Source: Yoonia vestfoldensis DSM 16212 (GTDB lineage Bacteria > Pseudomonadota > Alphaproteobacteria > Rhodobacterales > Rhodobacteraceae). Taken from it: a DNA stretch of 64,000 nucleotides. The DNA lies in NCBI RefSeq assembly GCF_000382265.1, contig NZ_KB907984.1, positions 62,001 through 126,000 of the forward strand, read 5' to 3'. Made by a program: the position numbers and the translations under genes. How positions within the stretch are numbered: position 1 is the first letter of the stretch; each line of letters begins with the position of its first letter. Positions 1-9,434 of this stretch are shown here, in pieces. Below the pieces are notes generated by a model. The model was not told the DNA's origin. It saw only the letters and a list, made by a program, of their open reading frames with translations, and searched no databases.

Positions 1-661
1 CGCCATAGCGCATCGTCTGCTTGTAGGTCCCGCTGAACGACCGGCGACGCGGCGTGTCATCGCCTATGGCCCCCGCCATCCAGGTGCTGACAGCCGTGTC
101 ATAGGCGGCGGTGCGCGCATAGGCGGTCTGGGCAAGGCGCTGGCGCAGGGCCAGTGTGGTCTGGCCGTCATGCGCATCCATATCCGCCAGCAGCACGTCG
201 TAATCCGCGACATCCGTCACCACGGCGACAAACGCGTGGTTCTTGGCGGCCGAACGGATCATCGCAGGCCCGCCGATGTCGATGTTTTCGATGCAGGTGT
301 CGAAATCGGCGCCTTTGGCGACGGTGTCCTCGAACGGATAGAGGTTCACGACAAGCAGGTCGATCGGCCCGATATTATGTTCGACCATCGCGTCGCGGTG
401 GCTTTCCAGATCGCGCCGTGCCAGCAACCCGCCATGGACCACCGGATGCAGCGTCTTGACGCGACCGTCCATCATTTCGGGAAATCCCGTGAAATCGGAC
501 ACGTCGCGCACGTCCAGCCCGGCTTCGCGCAGCGCCTTGGCGGTGCCGCCGGTGGACAGGATTTCCACACCGCGCGCGGCAAGCGCTTGGCCCAGTTCAA
601 TCAGCCCGGTCTTGTCGGAAACGGAAATCAGCGCGCGGCGCAACGGTGCAAGGTCGGTCAT
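1..661 (-). CDS. purH: PurH, bifunctional AICAR transformylase / IMP cyclohydrolase (N-terminal part; runs off the left edge)
   Basis: Makes the last two steps of purine synthesis in the cytoplasm: AICAR to FAICAR, then FAICAR to IMP. The 220 codons visible are the N-terminal MGS-like IMP cyclohydrolase domain of a roughly 530-residue family. They read [10 protein letters not shown] near residue 8, [11 protein letters not shown] near 34, [14 protein letters not shown] near 60 and NLYPFEDT near 106. The formyltransferase domain lies outside the window. The ATG at 661 follows GAGGACC and sits 13 nt after the heparinase-like gene, so the two are probably co-transcribed. The gene is truncated only by the window edge. 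Confidence 0.95.
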   Translation of the reverse strand, partial: MTDLAPLRRALISVSDKTGLIELGQALAARGVEILSTGGTAKALREAGLDVRDVSDFTGFPEMMDGRVKTLHPVVHGGLLARRDLESHRDAMVEHNIGPIDLLVVNLYPFEDTVAKGADFDTCIENIDIGGPAMIRSAAKNHAFVAVVTDVADYDVLLADMDAHDGQTTLALRQRLAQTAYARTAAYDTAVSTWMAGAIGDDTPRRRSFSGTYKQTMRYG

Positions 662-674
662 CAGGTCCTCGAGA

Positions 675-2450
675 TCATTCAGCGATGTCCAATGGTTCTT
701 GGCGGGCCAGATCACGCACCGCAAGCGGGGTGTTATCAGCCTTGGCGAACGACCACCGGACGCGTGTCGCATAGGACAAAGCGCTGCCGGATAAAACCAC
801 CTGTTGCGCGGCACGCGGTTTTAATTGCCCGTTTTCCAGATAAACTGACGGGCTGATCGTCAATTGTGCAGCGCCGTCGTGCTGGAACACCCAGATTTCA
901 CCTGATTTCAGACCAAGCGATACCAGCGATCCGTCCATTTTGGGTGTGCAGGTGACGTCCGGGTGCAGATGAAACCGGATCGCAAAGCGGATCCCTGCGC
1001 GCAGGCTCTGGTCGAACAGGCGGTCAAACTGCGCCTCGTCCTCTGGGCCGAGCGTTGTCAGCAGATCCTCGCCGGACAGGTGACGCCCGTCGGCAGACAG
1101 ATGCAGCAGGCGTGCATGGGTCAGCCCGTGGGTCGGCTGATAGCCATTGTGCGATAGATCAATCTTGCTCCCGTCGCCTTTGGCGAAGACCTCTGCGCGC
1201 ACAAGGCTGGGTACGTCTGTCAGCCATTCGTCGGATGTGCGGCCCAGATGCGATGACGACGCACCATCCAGCCCCAGCGTGGAATGGCTGGGCGTGGCCC
1301 GGCTTGCGCGCCGCCAGTCGTCACCGAACCGCGCGCCCGATCCGCAATTCACGATCAGGGGGCGGCGGCCCGAGGTGAGTTCCAACCCCAGCGTGCTGGC
1401 ATGGGCGTCGCGCGATGCTGCGCCGACCGGCGGTGCTGCGGCATCGACGATCAGTGTTGTGCGCCCGCCCGTCAGGCGTGCAAATCCCATGGCCGTCGGT
1501 TGCGTGGCAGGGGTCTTGACCCCGGACCCGGCCAGTGCCGCGTCAAGCTGTCCCTCTGCACCACGTCCGCCGCCATGAAACCGGCCAAGCGCGCCGTCGG
1601 CATGGCGCAGGCCGCGCAGGACCGGGACGATGCGATCGATGGTTTGGGTGATATCGGGCGGTAAGGGTCGTCCTGCAGCGGTCAGCGTTGCGGCGGTGTC
1701 CACCAGGTCCGACAGAATCGCCAGCAAAGAGGCCGGGTTGCGGGACGCGATCGCACCTGTCTCATCGACCTGTGTCCGGCAGGCGGTCGCCAGTGCCTGC
1801 ACGGCCTGATCCACAGGCGCGCCCGTCCCGTTGAGTGTCAGCCAGACATTGATCGCATCCGCAATTGTGGGGATTTCCTTTGTGTCGTGCTGCCAGCGTC
1901 TTCCGAGAAAAAGCGCCTGCTGCGCAAGGCTTTGCATGAAAGCCGCTTGCGCGGTCTTGTCCTTCTTGCGCAGCAGAAAATCGCTGTGGTCGATCCAGTT
2001 GCGCAAGCGTCGCGCCGTGATGCCAACCTGCCAGCCTGGTCCGGTGCCTGCCCCGAACCGCGCGATCCATGCAAACACCCAAACCTGCGCCTTGGCACGC
2101 GCGGCATCGTCGCCAAGTGCAGCCAGATCATCTAGCCAGTCACAGCGATGGATATCGGCCATCACGTCGGGGCGTTTTGGCGCGATATCCCAGATCGACA
2201 GTTCAGGTGCCGTGATGCGCAGGCCCGAGAACAGAAACTCGCCCGCAGTCAACTGTCGGCCCTTCCCGATCAGCCCGATCCGGCGTGGTTCGGGCGGCAA
2301 GGCAAAGGTCGTAGTGACGGCGGCACGTCCGGCCCGCTTTGCGTGGTGCCGTTCGAAAAAGGCCGCAAGGCGGCCCCGCCATGTTGAATGCTCTGCCATC
2401 GACTGCGGCCCAAAAGTTGCAGGCTGGTCAGCCCGGTTCATGCGGACCAT
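675..2450 (-). CDS. Heparinase II/III family protein
   Basis: A 591-residue protein whose C-terminal half has the heparinase II/III-like pattern: LIVDAAAPP near 333, [14 protein letters not shown] near 363, then SHSTLGLDG. The N-terminal half is an alpha-helical toroid-type region with [20 protein letters not shown]-like content. Family members are polysaccharide lyases, but this alphaproteobacterial branch next to rsmB and purH has no proven substrate. I see no signal peptide, which is unusual for a secreted lyase and hints at a cytoplasmic role. It lies between rsmB (20 nt upstream) and purH (13 nt downstream) on the same strand. The start is uncertain: 2450 and 2441 have weak ribosome sites, and ATG 2399 ([11 protein letters not shown]) matches where homologues usually begin. 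Confidence 0.85.
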   Translation of the reverse strand: MVRMNRADQPATFGPQSMAEHSTWRGRLAAFFERHHAKRAGRAAVTTTFALPPEPRRIGLIGKGRQLTAGEFLFSGLRITAPELSIWDIAPKRPDVMADIHRCDWLDDLAALGDDAARAKAQVWVFAWIARFGAGTGPGWQVGITARRLRNWIDHSDFLLRKKDKTAQAAFMQSLAQQALFLGRRWQHDTKEIPTIADAINVWLTLNGTGAPVDQAVQALATACRTQVDETGAIASRNPASLLAILSDLVDTAATLTAAGRPLPPDITQTIDRIVPVLRGLRHADGALGRFHGGGRGAEGQLDAALAGSGVKTPATQPTAMGFARLTGGRTTLIVDAAAPPVGAASRDAHASTLGLELTSGRRPLIVNCGSGARFGDDWRRASRATPSHSTLGLDGASSSHLGRTSDEWLTDVPSLVRAEVFAKGDGSKIDLSHNGYQPTHGLTHARLLHLSADGRHLSGEDLLTTLGPEDEAQFDRLFDQSLRAGIRFAIRFHLHPDVTCTPKMDGSLVSLGLKSGEIWVFQHDGAAQLTISPSVYLENGQLKPRAAQQVVLSGSALSYATRVRWSFAKADNTPLAVRDLARQEPLDIAE

Positions 2451-2470
2451 AGGAAAGCCAGCCGGTCAAG

Positions 2471-3739
2471 TCACGCGGGCTTTGTCAGCACGGCGATATA
2501 GAACCCATCCATGCCGCCCAGATCCGGCCAATAGTCGGGGCGCAGGCGCAAACCGCCTTCCTCGGTGATCCATGCGGGGTCCAGGCCGGCAATCGCGGGG
2601 GGCACCAGACGCAGGCCTGGGTGGCGGGAGAGCGCCTCTTCCGCCTGCACCTCGCCTTCGTCGGGCAACAGTGAACAGGTGCAATAGACAAGCCGCCCGC
2701 CGGGGCGCAGCAGCGTCAGCGCATGGTCGATCATCGCTTCTTGCTGCGCGATCAGGTCGCCGAATTCGGACCCGTCCTTGGCATAGGGCAGGTCAGGATG
2801 TCGCCGGATCGTGCCGGTGGCCGAACAGGGCGCGTCCAGCAAGACAGCGTCGAAACTGCCGTCGGTGATGGCGAAGGCGTCGCTGATCAGGGTCGTTGCC
2901 GTCAGACCTGTGCGGGTCAGATTGTCCGACAGCCGCGTCATCCGTTTTTCCGACAGATCGACGGCGGTGACATCGGCACCGCCCGCCGCCAGTTGCAAGG
3001 TCTTGCCTCCAGGGGCGGCGCACAGGTCGAGCACCCGCAGCCCCGCCACATCGCCCAGCAGCTTGACGGGGATGGCGGCGGCGGCATCCTGCACCCACCA
3101 GTCACCCGCGTCATAGCCTGCAAGGCCGGACACCTGCCCCGCCTGCGATAGCCGCACCGTGCCGGTCGGCAGAACCACGCCGCCCAAGGATGCGGCCAAG
3201 GCTTCGGGATCGCCTTTCGCCGTCAGATCCAGCGGCGCGCCGGTGAAATGCGCGGCCTCCATTCCTGTCACGGCATCCCGGCCCCATGCGGCGACCAGTG
3301 GTTGACGCAGCCAGCCGGGGGTCAGCGGCACGGGGCGTTTGGCCCAGGCCTCCGGTCCTTCGTCGGCGATGCGGCGCAGGACGGCGTTGACCAGCCCTTT
3401 CATCGTCTGCGTGCGCTTGTTGCGTTCGACGATCTCGACATAGGCGTTCACCACGCCATGCGCTGCCTCGCCCTGCATCAGTTCGATCAGCCCAAGCCGC
3501 AGCGCGTTCATCACATGATCGCCCGGCGGCTTTTTCAGATAGGGTTTCAGCATCCGGTCGGCGCGGTCCAGCCCGCGTAGCGCGTCTGTCGCCAGCCGTT
3601 GCGCGCGCGCCCGGTCGTCGGGCGCCAGCTGCGCCAGCGCACCGCCTGCGATCAATTCGGCCATCAGGCGGCCTTCGGTCGTGATCTGCGTCAGCAGGTG
3701 ATGGGCGCTGCGGCGCGGTAGCAAACCGGATTGGTCCAT
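2471..3739 (-). CDS. rsmB: RsmB-type 16S rRNA (cytosine-C5)-methyltransferase
   Basis: SAM-dependent enzyme expected to methylate C967 of 16S rRNA. Residues 1-130 form a NusB-like RNA-binding domain (GLIELMQGEAAHGVVNAYVE). The Rossmann methyltransferase domain follows, with the SAM-binding VLDLCAAPGGKTLQLA near 235, LLDAPCSATGTIRRHPDL near 295 and VYCTCSLLPDEGE near 345. The two cysteines in PCS and TCS are the expected catalytic pair. The length of 422 is normal for RsmB. Its ATG at 3739 overlaps the region upstream of the divergent DUF1674 gene, so both are likely driven from about 3740-3806. It heads a minus-strand group with the heparinase-like gene and purH. Confidence 0.95.
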   Translation of the reverse strand: MDQSGLLPRRSAHHLLTQITTEGRLMAELIAGGALAQLAPDDRARAQRLATDALRGLDRADRMLKPYLKKPPGDHVMNALRLGLIELMQGEAAHGVVNAYVEIVERNKRTQTMKGLVNAVLRRIADEGPEAWAKRPVPLTPGWLRQPLVAAWGRDAVTGMEAAHFTGAPLDLTAKGDPEALAASLGGVVLPTGTVRLSQAGQVSGLAGYDAGDWWVQDAAAAIPVKLLGDVAGLRVLDLCAAPGGKTLQLAAGGADVTAVDLSEKRMTRLSDNLTRTGLTATTLISDAFAITDGSFDAVLLDAPCSATGTIRRHPDLPYAKDGSEFGDLIAQQEAMIDHALTLLRPGGRLVYCTCSLLPDEGEVQAEEALSRHPGLRLVPPAIAGLDPAWITEEGGLRLRPDYWPDLGGMDGFYIAVLTKPA

Positions 3740-3806
3740 GGGGTCACTCTTGAAGCTGGGTCAGGGCGGCGTATATCAAACCATGACCGCCGACAAGGAC
3801 AGCGCC

Positions 3807-3983
3807 ATGACCGACGACGCCCCCAAGGACCTGCCCCCCGCCGCCCAGCGCGCGCTGGCAGAGGCCGCCGAACGCCGCAAAGCCGCCAAACTTGACCTGC
3901 CGCCCGAATTGGGCGGACGCGACGGGCCGGAACCTGTCCGCTTTGGCGACTGGGAGAAAAAGGGCATCGCGATCGATTTCTGA
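3807..3983 (+). CDS. DUF1674 family protein (SDHAF4-like succinate dehydrogenase assembly factor)
   Basis: A 58-residue basic/acidic protein ending in the family signature PPELGGRDGPEP followed by RFGDWEKKGIAIDF. DUF1674 is the family of mitochondrial SDHAF4, which protects flavinated SdhA during complex II assembly; the bacterial role is inferred from that. The start at 3807 is chosen because AAGGA at 3795-3799 stands 7 nt ahead of it. An in-frame ATG at 3783 would add eight residues, and ATG 3738 is unlikely because it overlaps the divergent rsmB start. The gene is monocistronic. Confidence 0.85.
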   Translation: MTDDAPKDLPPAAQRALAEAAERRKAAKLDLPPELGGRDGPEPVRFGDWEKKGIAIDF

Positions 3984-4100
3984 CGGTCGCAGTCGCACGA
4001 TTTCTGTTGCGCACGCACCACCGCGCCAGACTTCTATGCTGCTGATATTGTCGTGGCGTGAAACTTCTGCGTAAATGACGACAAGACGTCAAAAGGGGCA

Positions 4101-5219
4101 GTGGTTTTGATTTTGCAGCGGATCCTGGCCGTGACAGCCTGTATCGCAATGACAGGGTGCAGCCTGCCGCGCAGTGCCGGTTTCCAGTCCGAGGTTCTCG
4201 CCGCAGCCGATGCCAATATTGCGGCCGAAGGCGAAGCACCCGCCTATGATTTCACTGTCTACGAAGTGAACCGCGCGACCCTGCCCATTCTGCGGGCTTG
4301 GCCCGACCGCAACATCACGCAACTGCCGTGGCTGCCCGCCGTGCAACAGCCCGCGTCGCTGCTGATCGCGCCGGGCGATTCCATTCAGTTGACGATCTGG
4401 GACGCCGAGGAAAACTCGCTTCTGGCGGGGGTCGGTCAGCGCGCGACACCCTTGCAAGAGGCGCAGGTCAGTTCGAACGGGCGGATCTTTGTGCCCTATA
4501 TCGGTGAATTGGCCGTCGCGGGTATGGCACCTGACACCGCCCGCGCCCGGATCGAGGAAGAACTGGTGCGCACGATCCCGTCCGCACAGGTCCAGCTTGT
4601 CGTGGAACCGGGGCGTGGCAATTCCGCCAACCTCACAGGTGGCGTGGGTGCGGTTGGTATCTATCAGATCCCCGACCGCAATTTCCGGTTGTTGGATCTT
4701 TTGTCGCTGGCGGGTGGCGTGATCCCGACTTATGTCAATCCACAGGTCCGGCTGACGCGCGGTGGCCGGGTTTACGGCATCCCGCTGAAGCGGTTGCTGG
4801 AAGAACCGGGGCTTGATGTCGCCATCCAAGGCGGCGACCGTGTGCTGATCGTGCCGGATGAACGCAAATTTCTGGCGCTGGGGGCCACAGGCTTGCAGTC
4901 GCAAGTCGAATTTCCGACCACCGACGTGTCCGCCTTGCAGGCGATGGCGCTGATCGGTGGTGTTGCTGCCAGCACCGCAAACCCCAAGGGCATCCTGATC
5001 CTGCGCGAATATGACCTTTCAGAGGTCCGCGACGGCGTGACCGGCCCGCCGCAGGAAAGGGTCGTGTTCACCATCGACCTGACCACGGCGGACGGGCTGT
5101 TTTCGGCAGGCAAGTTCATGGTGCAGGACGGCGACCTGATTTATGGCACCGAAAGCGCGCTGGTTCCCGCCCTGACCGTGTTCGGTCTGGCGACAAGCCT
5201 GCGGTCGGCCACGAACTAG
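4101..5219 (+). CDS. Polysaccharide biosynthesis/export lipoprotein (Wza/KpsD-like OPX protein)
   Basis: A 372-residue outer-membrane polysaccharide export protein. It starts with a lipoprotein signal peptide whose lipobox is MTGC at residues 17-20. The Poly_export domain follows (LLIAPGDSIQLTIWDAEE near 90, GRIFVPYIGELAVAGM near 130), then SLBB-type segments (GRVYGIPLKRLLEE near 233 and the block after 280). Such proteins form the outer-membrane channel for capsule or exopolysaccharide with a Wzc-type copolymerase. No Wzc, polymerase or glycosyltransferase adjoins it, so its polymer cannot be named. The start is GTG 4101, close behind AAAAGGGG; TTG 4107 gives better spacing. It converges on the RTX gene with a 2-nt gap. 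Confidence 0.9.
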   Translation: MVLILQRILAVTACIAMTGCSLPRSAGFQSEVLAAADANIAAEGEAPAYDFTVYEVNRATLPILRAWPDRNITQLPWLPAVQQPASLLIAPGDSIQLTIWDAEENSLLAGVGQRATPLQEAQVSSNGRIFVPYIGELAVAGMAPDTARARIEEELVRTIPSAQVQLVVEPGRGNSANLTGGVGAVGIYQIPDRNFRLLDLLSLAGGVIPTYVNPQVRLTRGGRVYGIPLKRLLEEPGLDVAIQGGDRVLIVPDERKFLALGATGLQSQVEFPTTDVSALQAMALIGGVAASTANPKGILILREYDLSEVRDGVTGPPQERVVFTIDLTTADGLFSAGKFMVQDGDLIYGTESALVPALTVFGLATSLRSATN

Positions 5220-5221
5220 CG

Positions 5222-7357
5222 TCAGAACAGCGCGATATCATCGGCGAACGCGTTGAAATCGGTCACGTGATCGATCCAGAGGATGTCTCCGTTGCCGAAA
5301 TCAATGGTGACGCGCGTGTCATCGTGGCTCCCATAAACGAACAGCAGGTCCGCGGCAGAGGTCAGGCCCGTCCATAGCCTTTCGTCCAGAATGATCCGGT
5401 CGCGCCCCTGCTCAAAATCGGCGATCAGGTCCTGCCCGCGGTTGAAGACAAAGGTATCTGCCCCTGCCTCGCCGATCAGCAGGTCATTTCCGTTCCCGCC
5501 TTCCAGCCGGTCGTCGCCATTGCCGCCGATCAGCAGGTCATGGCCGTCCCCGCCGCGTAGATCGTCGTTTCCGCTGCCGCCCATGATGATATCCGCACCG
5601 GCACCGCCGGTCAGCAGGTCATCGCCGCCCCGCCCCAGCAACAGGTCCGCGCCTGCGCCCGCTGTCAGGGAATCGTTGCCGCCCGTGCCGGTCATCGCGC
5701 GGTCCCCGGTGGGGGCTGGCACCGGCTGCCCCTGCAAGGCACCGCGCAGATCCGCGACATTGTCGGACGCCAGCACGCGCAGCGCGGCCTGCATGGAAAA
5801 CGGACCGCCCTGATCCGGCACGCTGTCCGGCGCGTCGGGTGTCAGCGTAGGGGGCGGTGTGACGGGACCCGCAAAGCCGGGGGTCAGGGTCGCTGGCAGG
5901 CGCATCGCGCCCAGCAGATCGGCGTTGTTCAACAAACGATAGTCGATGGGCGCGCCATCGGCGCTGTGTATGATCAGATCTTCGTCACCATAGCCGATGC
6001 TGAAACCCGTCTGTGTGATGGTCATCGTCAACTGGCTGATGTCGCGCAGCATCGGCCAGAGCGACAGGTCCAGCCGATCCTCGCCCAGCGTGAAATCGGT
6101 GATGGTGTCGGTGTTGCTGTCGGCGGTCAGGATGAACAGGTCCGCGCCTGCCCCTCCGGTCAGCACATCCTCGCCGCCGCCATCGCGCAGGATGTCGGCA
6201 CCGGCACCGCCGTTGATGATATCCGCACCCGCGCCGCCGATCAGCACATCGGCACCGACTGTCCCTGTCAGCGCACCGCCCGGCGGCATGGCGGTCAGCG
6301 TGACGCCCGGCGCGCCGGTGTCGAACCGCAACTGTGTCACGCCGGGTTCGCTGCTGCTGGCGGCATAGATGTCGAGCCCGCCAAGCCGCCCGCGCGCGGC
6401 AATCGCGCTGATATTGTCCAGACCGATGCTGGTCGTATCCTCGATGTGGGCAAGCGCCACCAATTGCCCGCCCGGCAACAGCATGAACAGCGAAACCCCG
6501 TCATCCGCGCCACCCGCGATGACATAGCTGCGCCCGCCTTCGGTCACCATGTCGAGCGCGGTCACTCCGCCGAACCGCGTGTGCAGCGTGTCGATCAGAT
6601 GGTCGCGGATCGACAGTTGCCCCTGCGCGCCGACCTCGACCACGGTCAGGCTGCTGCTGCCGGCGGCACCGATCACCAGATAGGTGACGCCATCAAAGAC
6701 GGCACTGTCCAGCACGGTCGGATCGGTGATCCAAAGGCCGGTTGCGGGCGTCAGGGCCGCGACCTGCGACAGGGTGCCGTTGGGCGAAACCTGCCATCCC
6801 GTCAGGCTGTTGGTTGCGTCGGTTGTGTAAAGAAACCCCGCCGCCGTGGTCATTGCGGCGACGGGGCCGCCGGTCGGCGTGGTCGCCAGCTCCGCGATGA
6901 ACGGCCCGTCCACGTCGAGCCGCAAGGCGGCCACGCCGTCACGGCCCGCCAGTGCGCCATAAACGATCTGGTCGTTCCCCACGGATGCGGTCAGCCCCGG
7001 CAGGAAGCCCGGCAGAATGGGATAGGTCGCATTGCTGGTCCATTGGCCACCTGCCAACCCGACCTGCTGGAACGCCCCGTCCGCACCGCCCCCGATCAAA
7101 AGCGCGGCACCGGTCGGGCTTTGCACGGTGACGATGGACCCGCGCCCGCCCGCCACATCGCCGCCATCCAGCGCCAACACCGGACCAGCCGCCAGCGCCT
7201 GACCACCGATGGTCCAGCCTTGCACGACGCCGTCAAAGCGGGTGATGCCGACAAGCATCTCCGCGCCGCCGAACTGCACGATGTCCAGATCGGTGATCCG
7301 GGACCATGCAAGTTCATCAGGCGTGGTCAGATAAGTGACCGAGAGCAATGTGGACAT
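5222..7357 (-). CDS. RTX (hemolysin-type calcium-binding repeat) secreted protein
   Basis: A 711-residue acidic protein without a Sec signal, as expected for a type I secretion substrate. The first roughly 350 residues are repeating beta-rich units with alternating hydrophobic strands and turns (for example RSYVIAGGADDGVSLFML), suggesting a beta-propeller. Two blocks of GGxGxDxLx nonapeptides follow, one near 365-415 and one near 560-630 (GGAGADIIMGGSGNDDLRGG). Each ends in an RTX C-cap-like stretch (DTITDFTLGEDRLDL; DLIADFEQGRDRIIL). A proline-rich linker lies near 500. No adhesin, protease or lipase motif is visible, so the activity is unknown; cell-surface or biofilm matrix is the obvious guess. 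No T1SS exporter is nearby. ATG 7357 follows a G-run; TTG 7363 is the alternative. Confidence 0.9.
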   Translation of the reverse strand: MSTLLSVTYLTTPDELAWSRITDLDIVQFGGAEMLVGITRFDGVVQGWTIGGQALAAGPVLALDGGDVAGGRGSIVTVQSPTGAALLIGGGADGAFQQVGLAGGQWTSNATYPILPGFLPGLTASVGNDQIVYGALAGRDGVAALRLDVDGPFIAELATTPTGGPVAAMTTAAGFLYTTDATNSLTGWQVSPNGTLSQVAALTPATGLWITDPTVLDSAVFDGVTYLVIGAAGSSSLTVVEVGAQGQLSIRDHLIDTLHTRFGGVTALDMVTEGGRSYVIAGGADDGVSLFMLLPGGQLVALAHIEDTTSIGLDNISAIAARGRLGGLDIYAASSSEPGVTQLRFDTGAPGVTLTAMPPGGALTGTVGADVLIGGAGADIINGGAGADILRDGGGEDVLTGGAGADLFILTADSNTDTITDFTLGEDRLDLSLWPMLRDISQLTMTITQTGFSIGYGDEDLIIHSADGAPIDYRLLNNADLLGAMRLPATLTPGFAGPVTPPPTLTPDAPDSVPDQGGPFSMQAALRVLASDNVADLRGALQGQPVPAPTGDRAMTGTGGNDSLTAGAGADLLLGRGGDDLLTGGAGADIIMGGSGNDDLRGGDGHDLLIGGNGDDRLEGGNGNDLLIGEAGADTFVFNRGQDLIADFEQGRDRIILDERLWTGLTSAADLLFVYGSHDDTRVTIDFGNGDILWIDHVTDFNAFADDIALF

Positions 7358-7523
7358 CGTCAATCCCCCCCAGGATCGGCCTTGTCGGACCTTCCTTTTG
7401 GCCCGGAGGCGGGGATGACCCGTGGCCGAATTGCGGCAAGCTTATGACTCTTGCCGCGCATTTCGTTCAATTGCCCTTGATCCCCCGCCACGCTAGAACG
7501 GCCCGACACCAGCAGGAGACACG

Positions 7524-8897
7524 ATGCCCCCTTCATTCGGCACCAGCGGATTGCGCGGACTTGTCACCGACCTGACGCCCGCGCTTGTCACCGATCATGT
7601 GCGCGCTTTTGCTGCCAGCTGCCCGATGGGAACCGGGCTGTTCGTGGGGCATGACCTGCGCGCATCGTCGCCCGCCATTGCCGCAACCGTGGCGGCGGCC
7701 GGGCAGGCGGCGGGGCTTGCGGTCACGCTCTGCGGGGCTGTGCCGACGCCTGCGCTGGCGCTTGACGCGATGCGGGCGGGTGCGGCGGCCGTCATGGTGA
7801 CGGGCAGCCATATTCCTGCCGATCGTAACGGGCTGAAGTTCTACACGCCCGAGGGCGAGATCACAAAGGCCCATGAAACCGCTATTCTGGACGCGCTCGG
7901 GCAGGACCGTGCCGACCTTGCCGGTCCTGCGCCGCAATCCGCCGATGTCGGTCGCGCCTATCAGGACAGATATCTGCAGGCTTTCGGCACGGTCTTGTCC
8001 GGTCTGCGGCTTGGGCTTTATGCGCATAGCGCGGTGGGGCGGGACCTGACGGCGGACCTGCTGCGGGGTCTGGGGGCGACGGTCGTGATGCTGGGCCGGT
8101 CCGACACCTTCGTGCCGGTCGATACAGAGGCGGTCGATCCGCAGATCAGGACACAGCTTGCCATATGGGCGCGCGCCCATGGCGTCGCGGCGATCCTGTC
8201 GACGGACGGTGATGGCGACCGTCCGCTGATGACCGACGAAACCGGCCGGATCATGCCCGGTGATATCATGGGGCAGATCACGGCTGCCTGTCTTGCTGCG
8301 CAACATCTGGTGACCCCGATATCCTCTAATTCCGGGGCGGACGCTGCCGGGTTCGCGAAGGTGCTGCGCACGCGGATCGGCTCTCCGCATGTGATCGCGG
8401 GGATGCAGGCGCTGGGCGGCAAGGTCGTGGGATACGAAGCGAACGGCGGGTTTCTGTTGGGCTTCGATGCGCAAGGGCCCGCTGGGCCGCTGCCGGCCTT
8501 GATGACGCGTGACGCCATGCTGCCGATGCTGACAGTGCTGACGGCAGCCACGGGCGCGCCGTTGTCGCGGCTTGTGGCGGCGCAACCTGCGCGGGTCACC
8601 GCCGCCGACAGGTTGCAGAATGTGCCGATCCAAACGTCAGCCGCGCTCGTTGCTGCGCTGACCGATGATCCGCAGCGGCGTGCGGGCTTTCTTGAAAGTC
8701 TCGATCTTGCCGAACGAACGGTCGACCTCACGGATGGCCTGCGGATTACTTGCATGGATGGCCGGATCGTCCATCTGCGCCCTTCGGGCAATGCCCCCGA
8801 ACTGCGGCTTTACATCGAGGCGGACAGCCCCGATCGCGCTGAATCGACGCTGAACGCGGGGCTGGCGCGGTTGCGTCACGTCCTCATGAACGCTTGA
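7524..8897 (+). CDS. Phosphohexomutase (phosphomannomutase/phosphoglucomutase family)
   Basis: A 457-residue alpha-D-phosphohexomutase that interconverts hexose 6- and 1-phosphates, most likely supplying mannose-1-phosphate to the manC product encoded at 37-38 kb. The N-terminal FGTSGLRGLV opens domain I. The phosphoserine loop reads VTGSHIPADRNGLKFY (serine near residue 93) where most relatives have TASHNP, so catalytic Ser and His are kept but Ala and Asn are changed. The metal loop DGDGDRPL is near 230 and the sugar loop GYEANGGFLLG near 306. The C-terminal phosphate-binding loop RPSGNAPELRLYIEAD is intact. AGGAG precedes the ATG. Substrate choice between mannose and glucose cannot be read from sequence. 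Confidence 0.9.
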   Translation: MPPSFGTSGLRGLVTDLTPALVTDHVRAFAASCPMGTGLFVGHDLRASSPAIAATVAAAGQAAGLAVTLCGAVPTPALALDAMRAGAAAVMVTGSHIPADRNGLKFYTPEGEITKAHETAILDALGQDRADLAGPAPQSADVGRAYQDRYLQAFGTVLSGLRLGLYAHSAVGRDLTADLLRGLGATVVMLGRSDTFVPVDTEAVDPQIRTQLAIWARAHGVAAILSTDGDGDRPLMTDETGRIMPGDIMGQITAACLAAQHLVTPISSNSGADAAGFAKVLRTRIGSPHVIAGMQALGGKVVGYEANGGFLLGFDAQGPAGPLPALMTRDAMLPMLTVLTAATGAPLSRLVAAQPARVTAADRLQNVPIQTSAALVAALTDDPQRRAGFLESLDLAERTVDLTDGLRITCMDGRIVHLRPSGNAPELRLYIEADSPDRAESTLNAGLARLRHVLMNA

Positions 8898-9434
8898 CGG
8901 CGTCGTCAGGGCAGTACCATTGCCGCCAGAACGACGCGGTTCAGCGGTTTTGGCAACCACCAGGCGTCTGAGTGATTCGGCAAAATACAACCCGAACTTG
9001 CGTCGAATTAAAGGCAATCTGTATTTCATATCGAAACAATAACGGTGCAAAAGAGCCTCTGTTTCAGATCCATTCAGTGACGCTGTCTAAAAAGACATAT
9101 TACAATCTGCATTAGCATTCTGTTAACGACAACCGGGCCAATCGTTGTTACCGACCCCTGTGTAAAGAGTGTCTCTATGTTGCTTCATGATCTCGCCGCA
9201 GACAGCATTCTGCCACGCGCGCCGTTTGCGGTATTCTCATCACTTTTCGGGGAAACCATGGCCTTGGTGCATATGCATCGGGCAAACTGTGCTGCCACAG
9301 GCAGTCAAGTGGGCCGGCCTCCACAGGTCCGCCCTGGCCGAATACCGGACATTAAACCTTTTGATGCAAATCGTCGCGATTGGTCGCTGGCGGTCGTCAA
9401 ACATGTCCGATCCCAAATTTCCCTGAAAGGCAAA
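8898..9434. other. 537-bp intergenic region with a long 5' leader
   Basis: No convincing gene lies here. The stretch 8990-9175 is distinctly AT-rich against its surroundings and holds a promoter-like site with a palindrome (listed separately). An ATG at 9177 opens a frame that runs uninterrupted into the exported protein at 9435, adding 86 codons. Those codons look non-coding in composition and would bury the signal peptide, so I treat 9177-9434 as untranslated leader. Nothing resembling a known riboswitch was recognised. Confidence 0.5.
9077..9106 (+). promoter_or_regulatory. Candidate promoter with a palindromic operator in its spacer
   Basis: GTGACG at 9077-9082 (4 of 6 to the -35 consensus) and TACAAT at 9101-9106 (5 of 6 to -10) are 18 bp apart. 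The spacer holds the inverted repeat TGTCT-AAAA-AGACA at 9084-9097, exactly where a repressor would block RNA polymerase. The site would drive the exported collagen-motif protein with a leader of about 320 nt. This is an assignment by eye only. Confidence 0.4.

Noticed and set aside
5450-5680. Short regularly repeated DNA units that could suggest a CRISPR array
   Set aside because: They are the codons of the RTX nonapeptides, in frame and degenerate, with no constant repeat and spacer structure.
5966-7447. 493-codon plus-strand frame opposite the RTX gene
   Set aside because: Antisense shadow; the RTX repeats on minus are unmistakable.
9177-9434. Translated extension of the exported protein or a separate leader peptide
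   Set aside because: Composition is non-coding and it would bury a clear signal peptide that has its own ribosome site; kept only as a finding about the leader.
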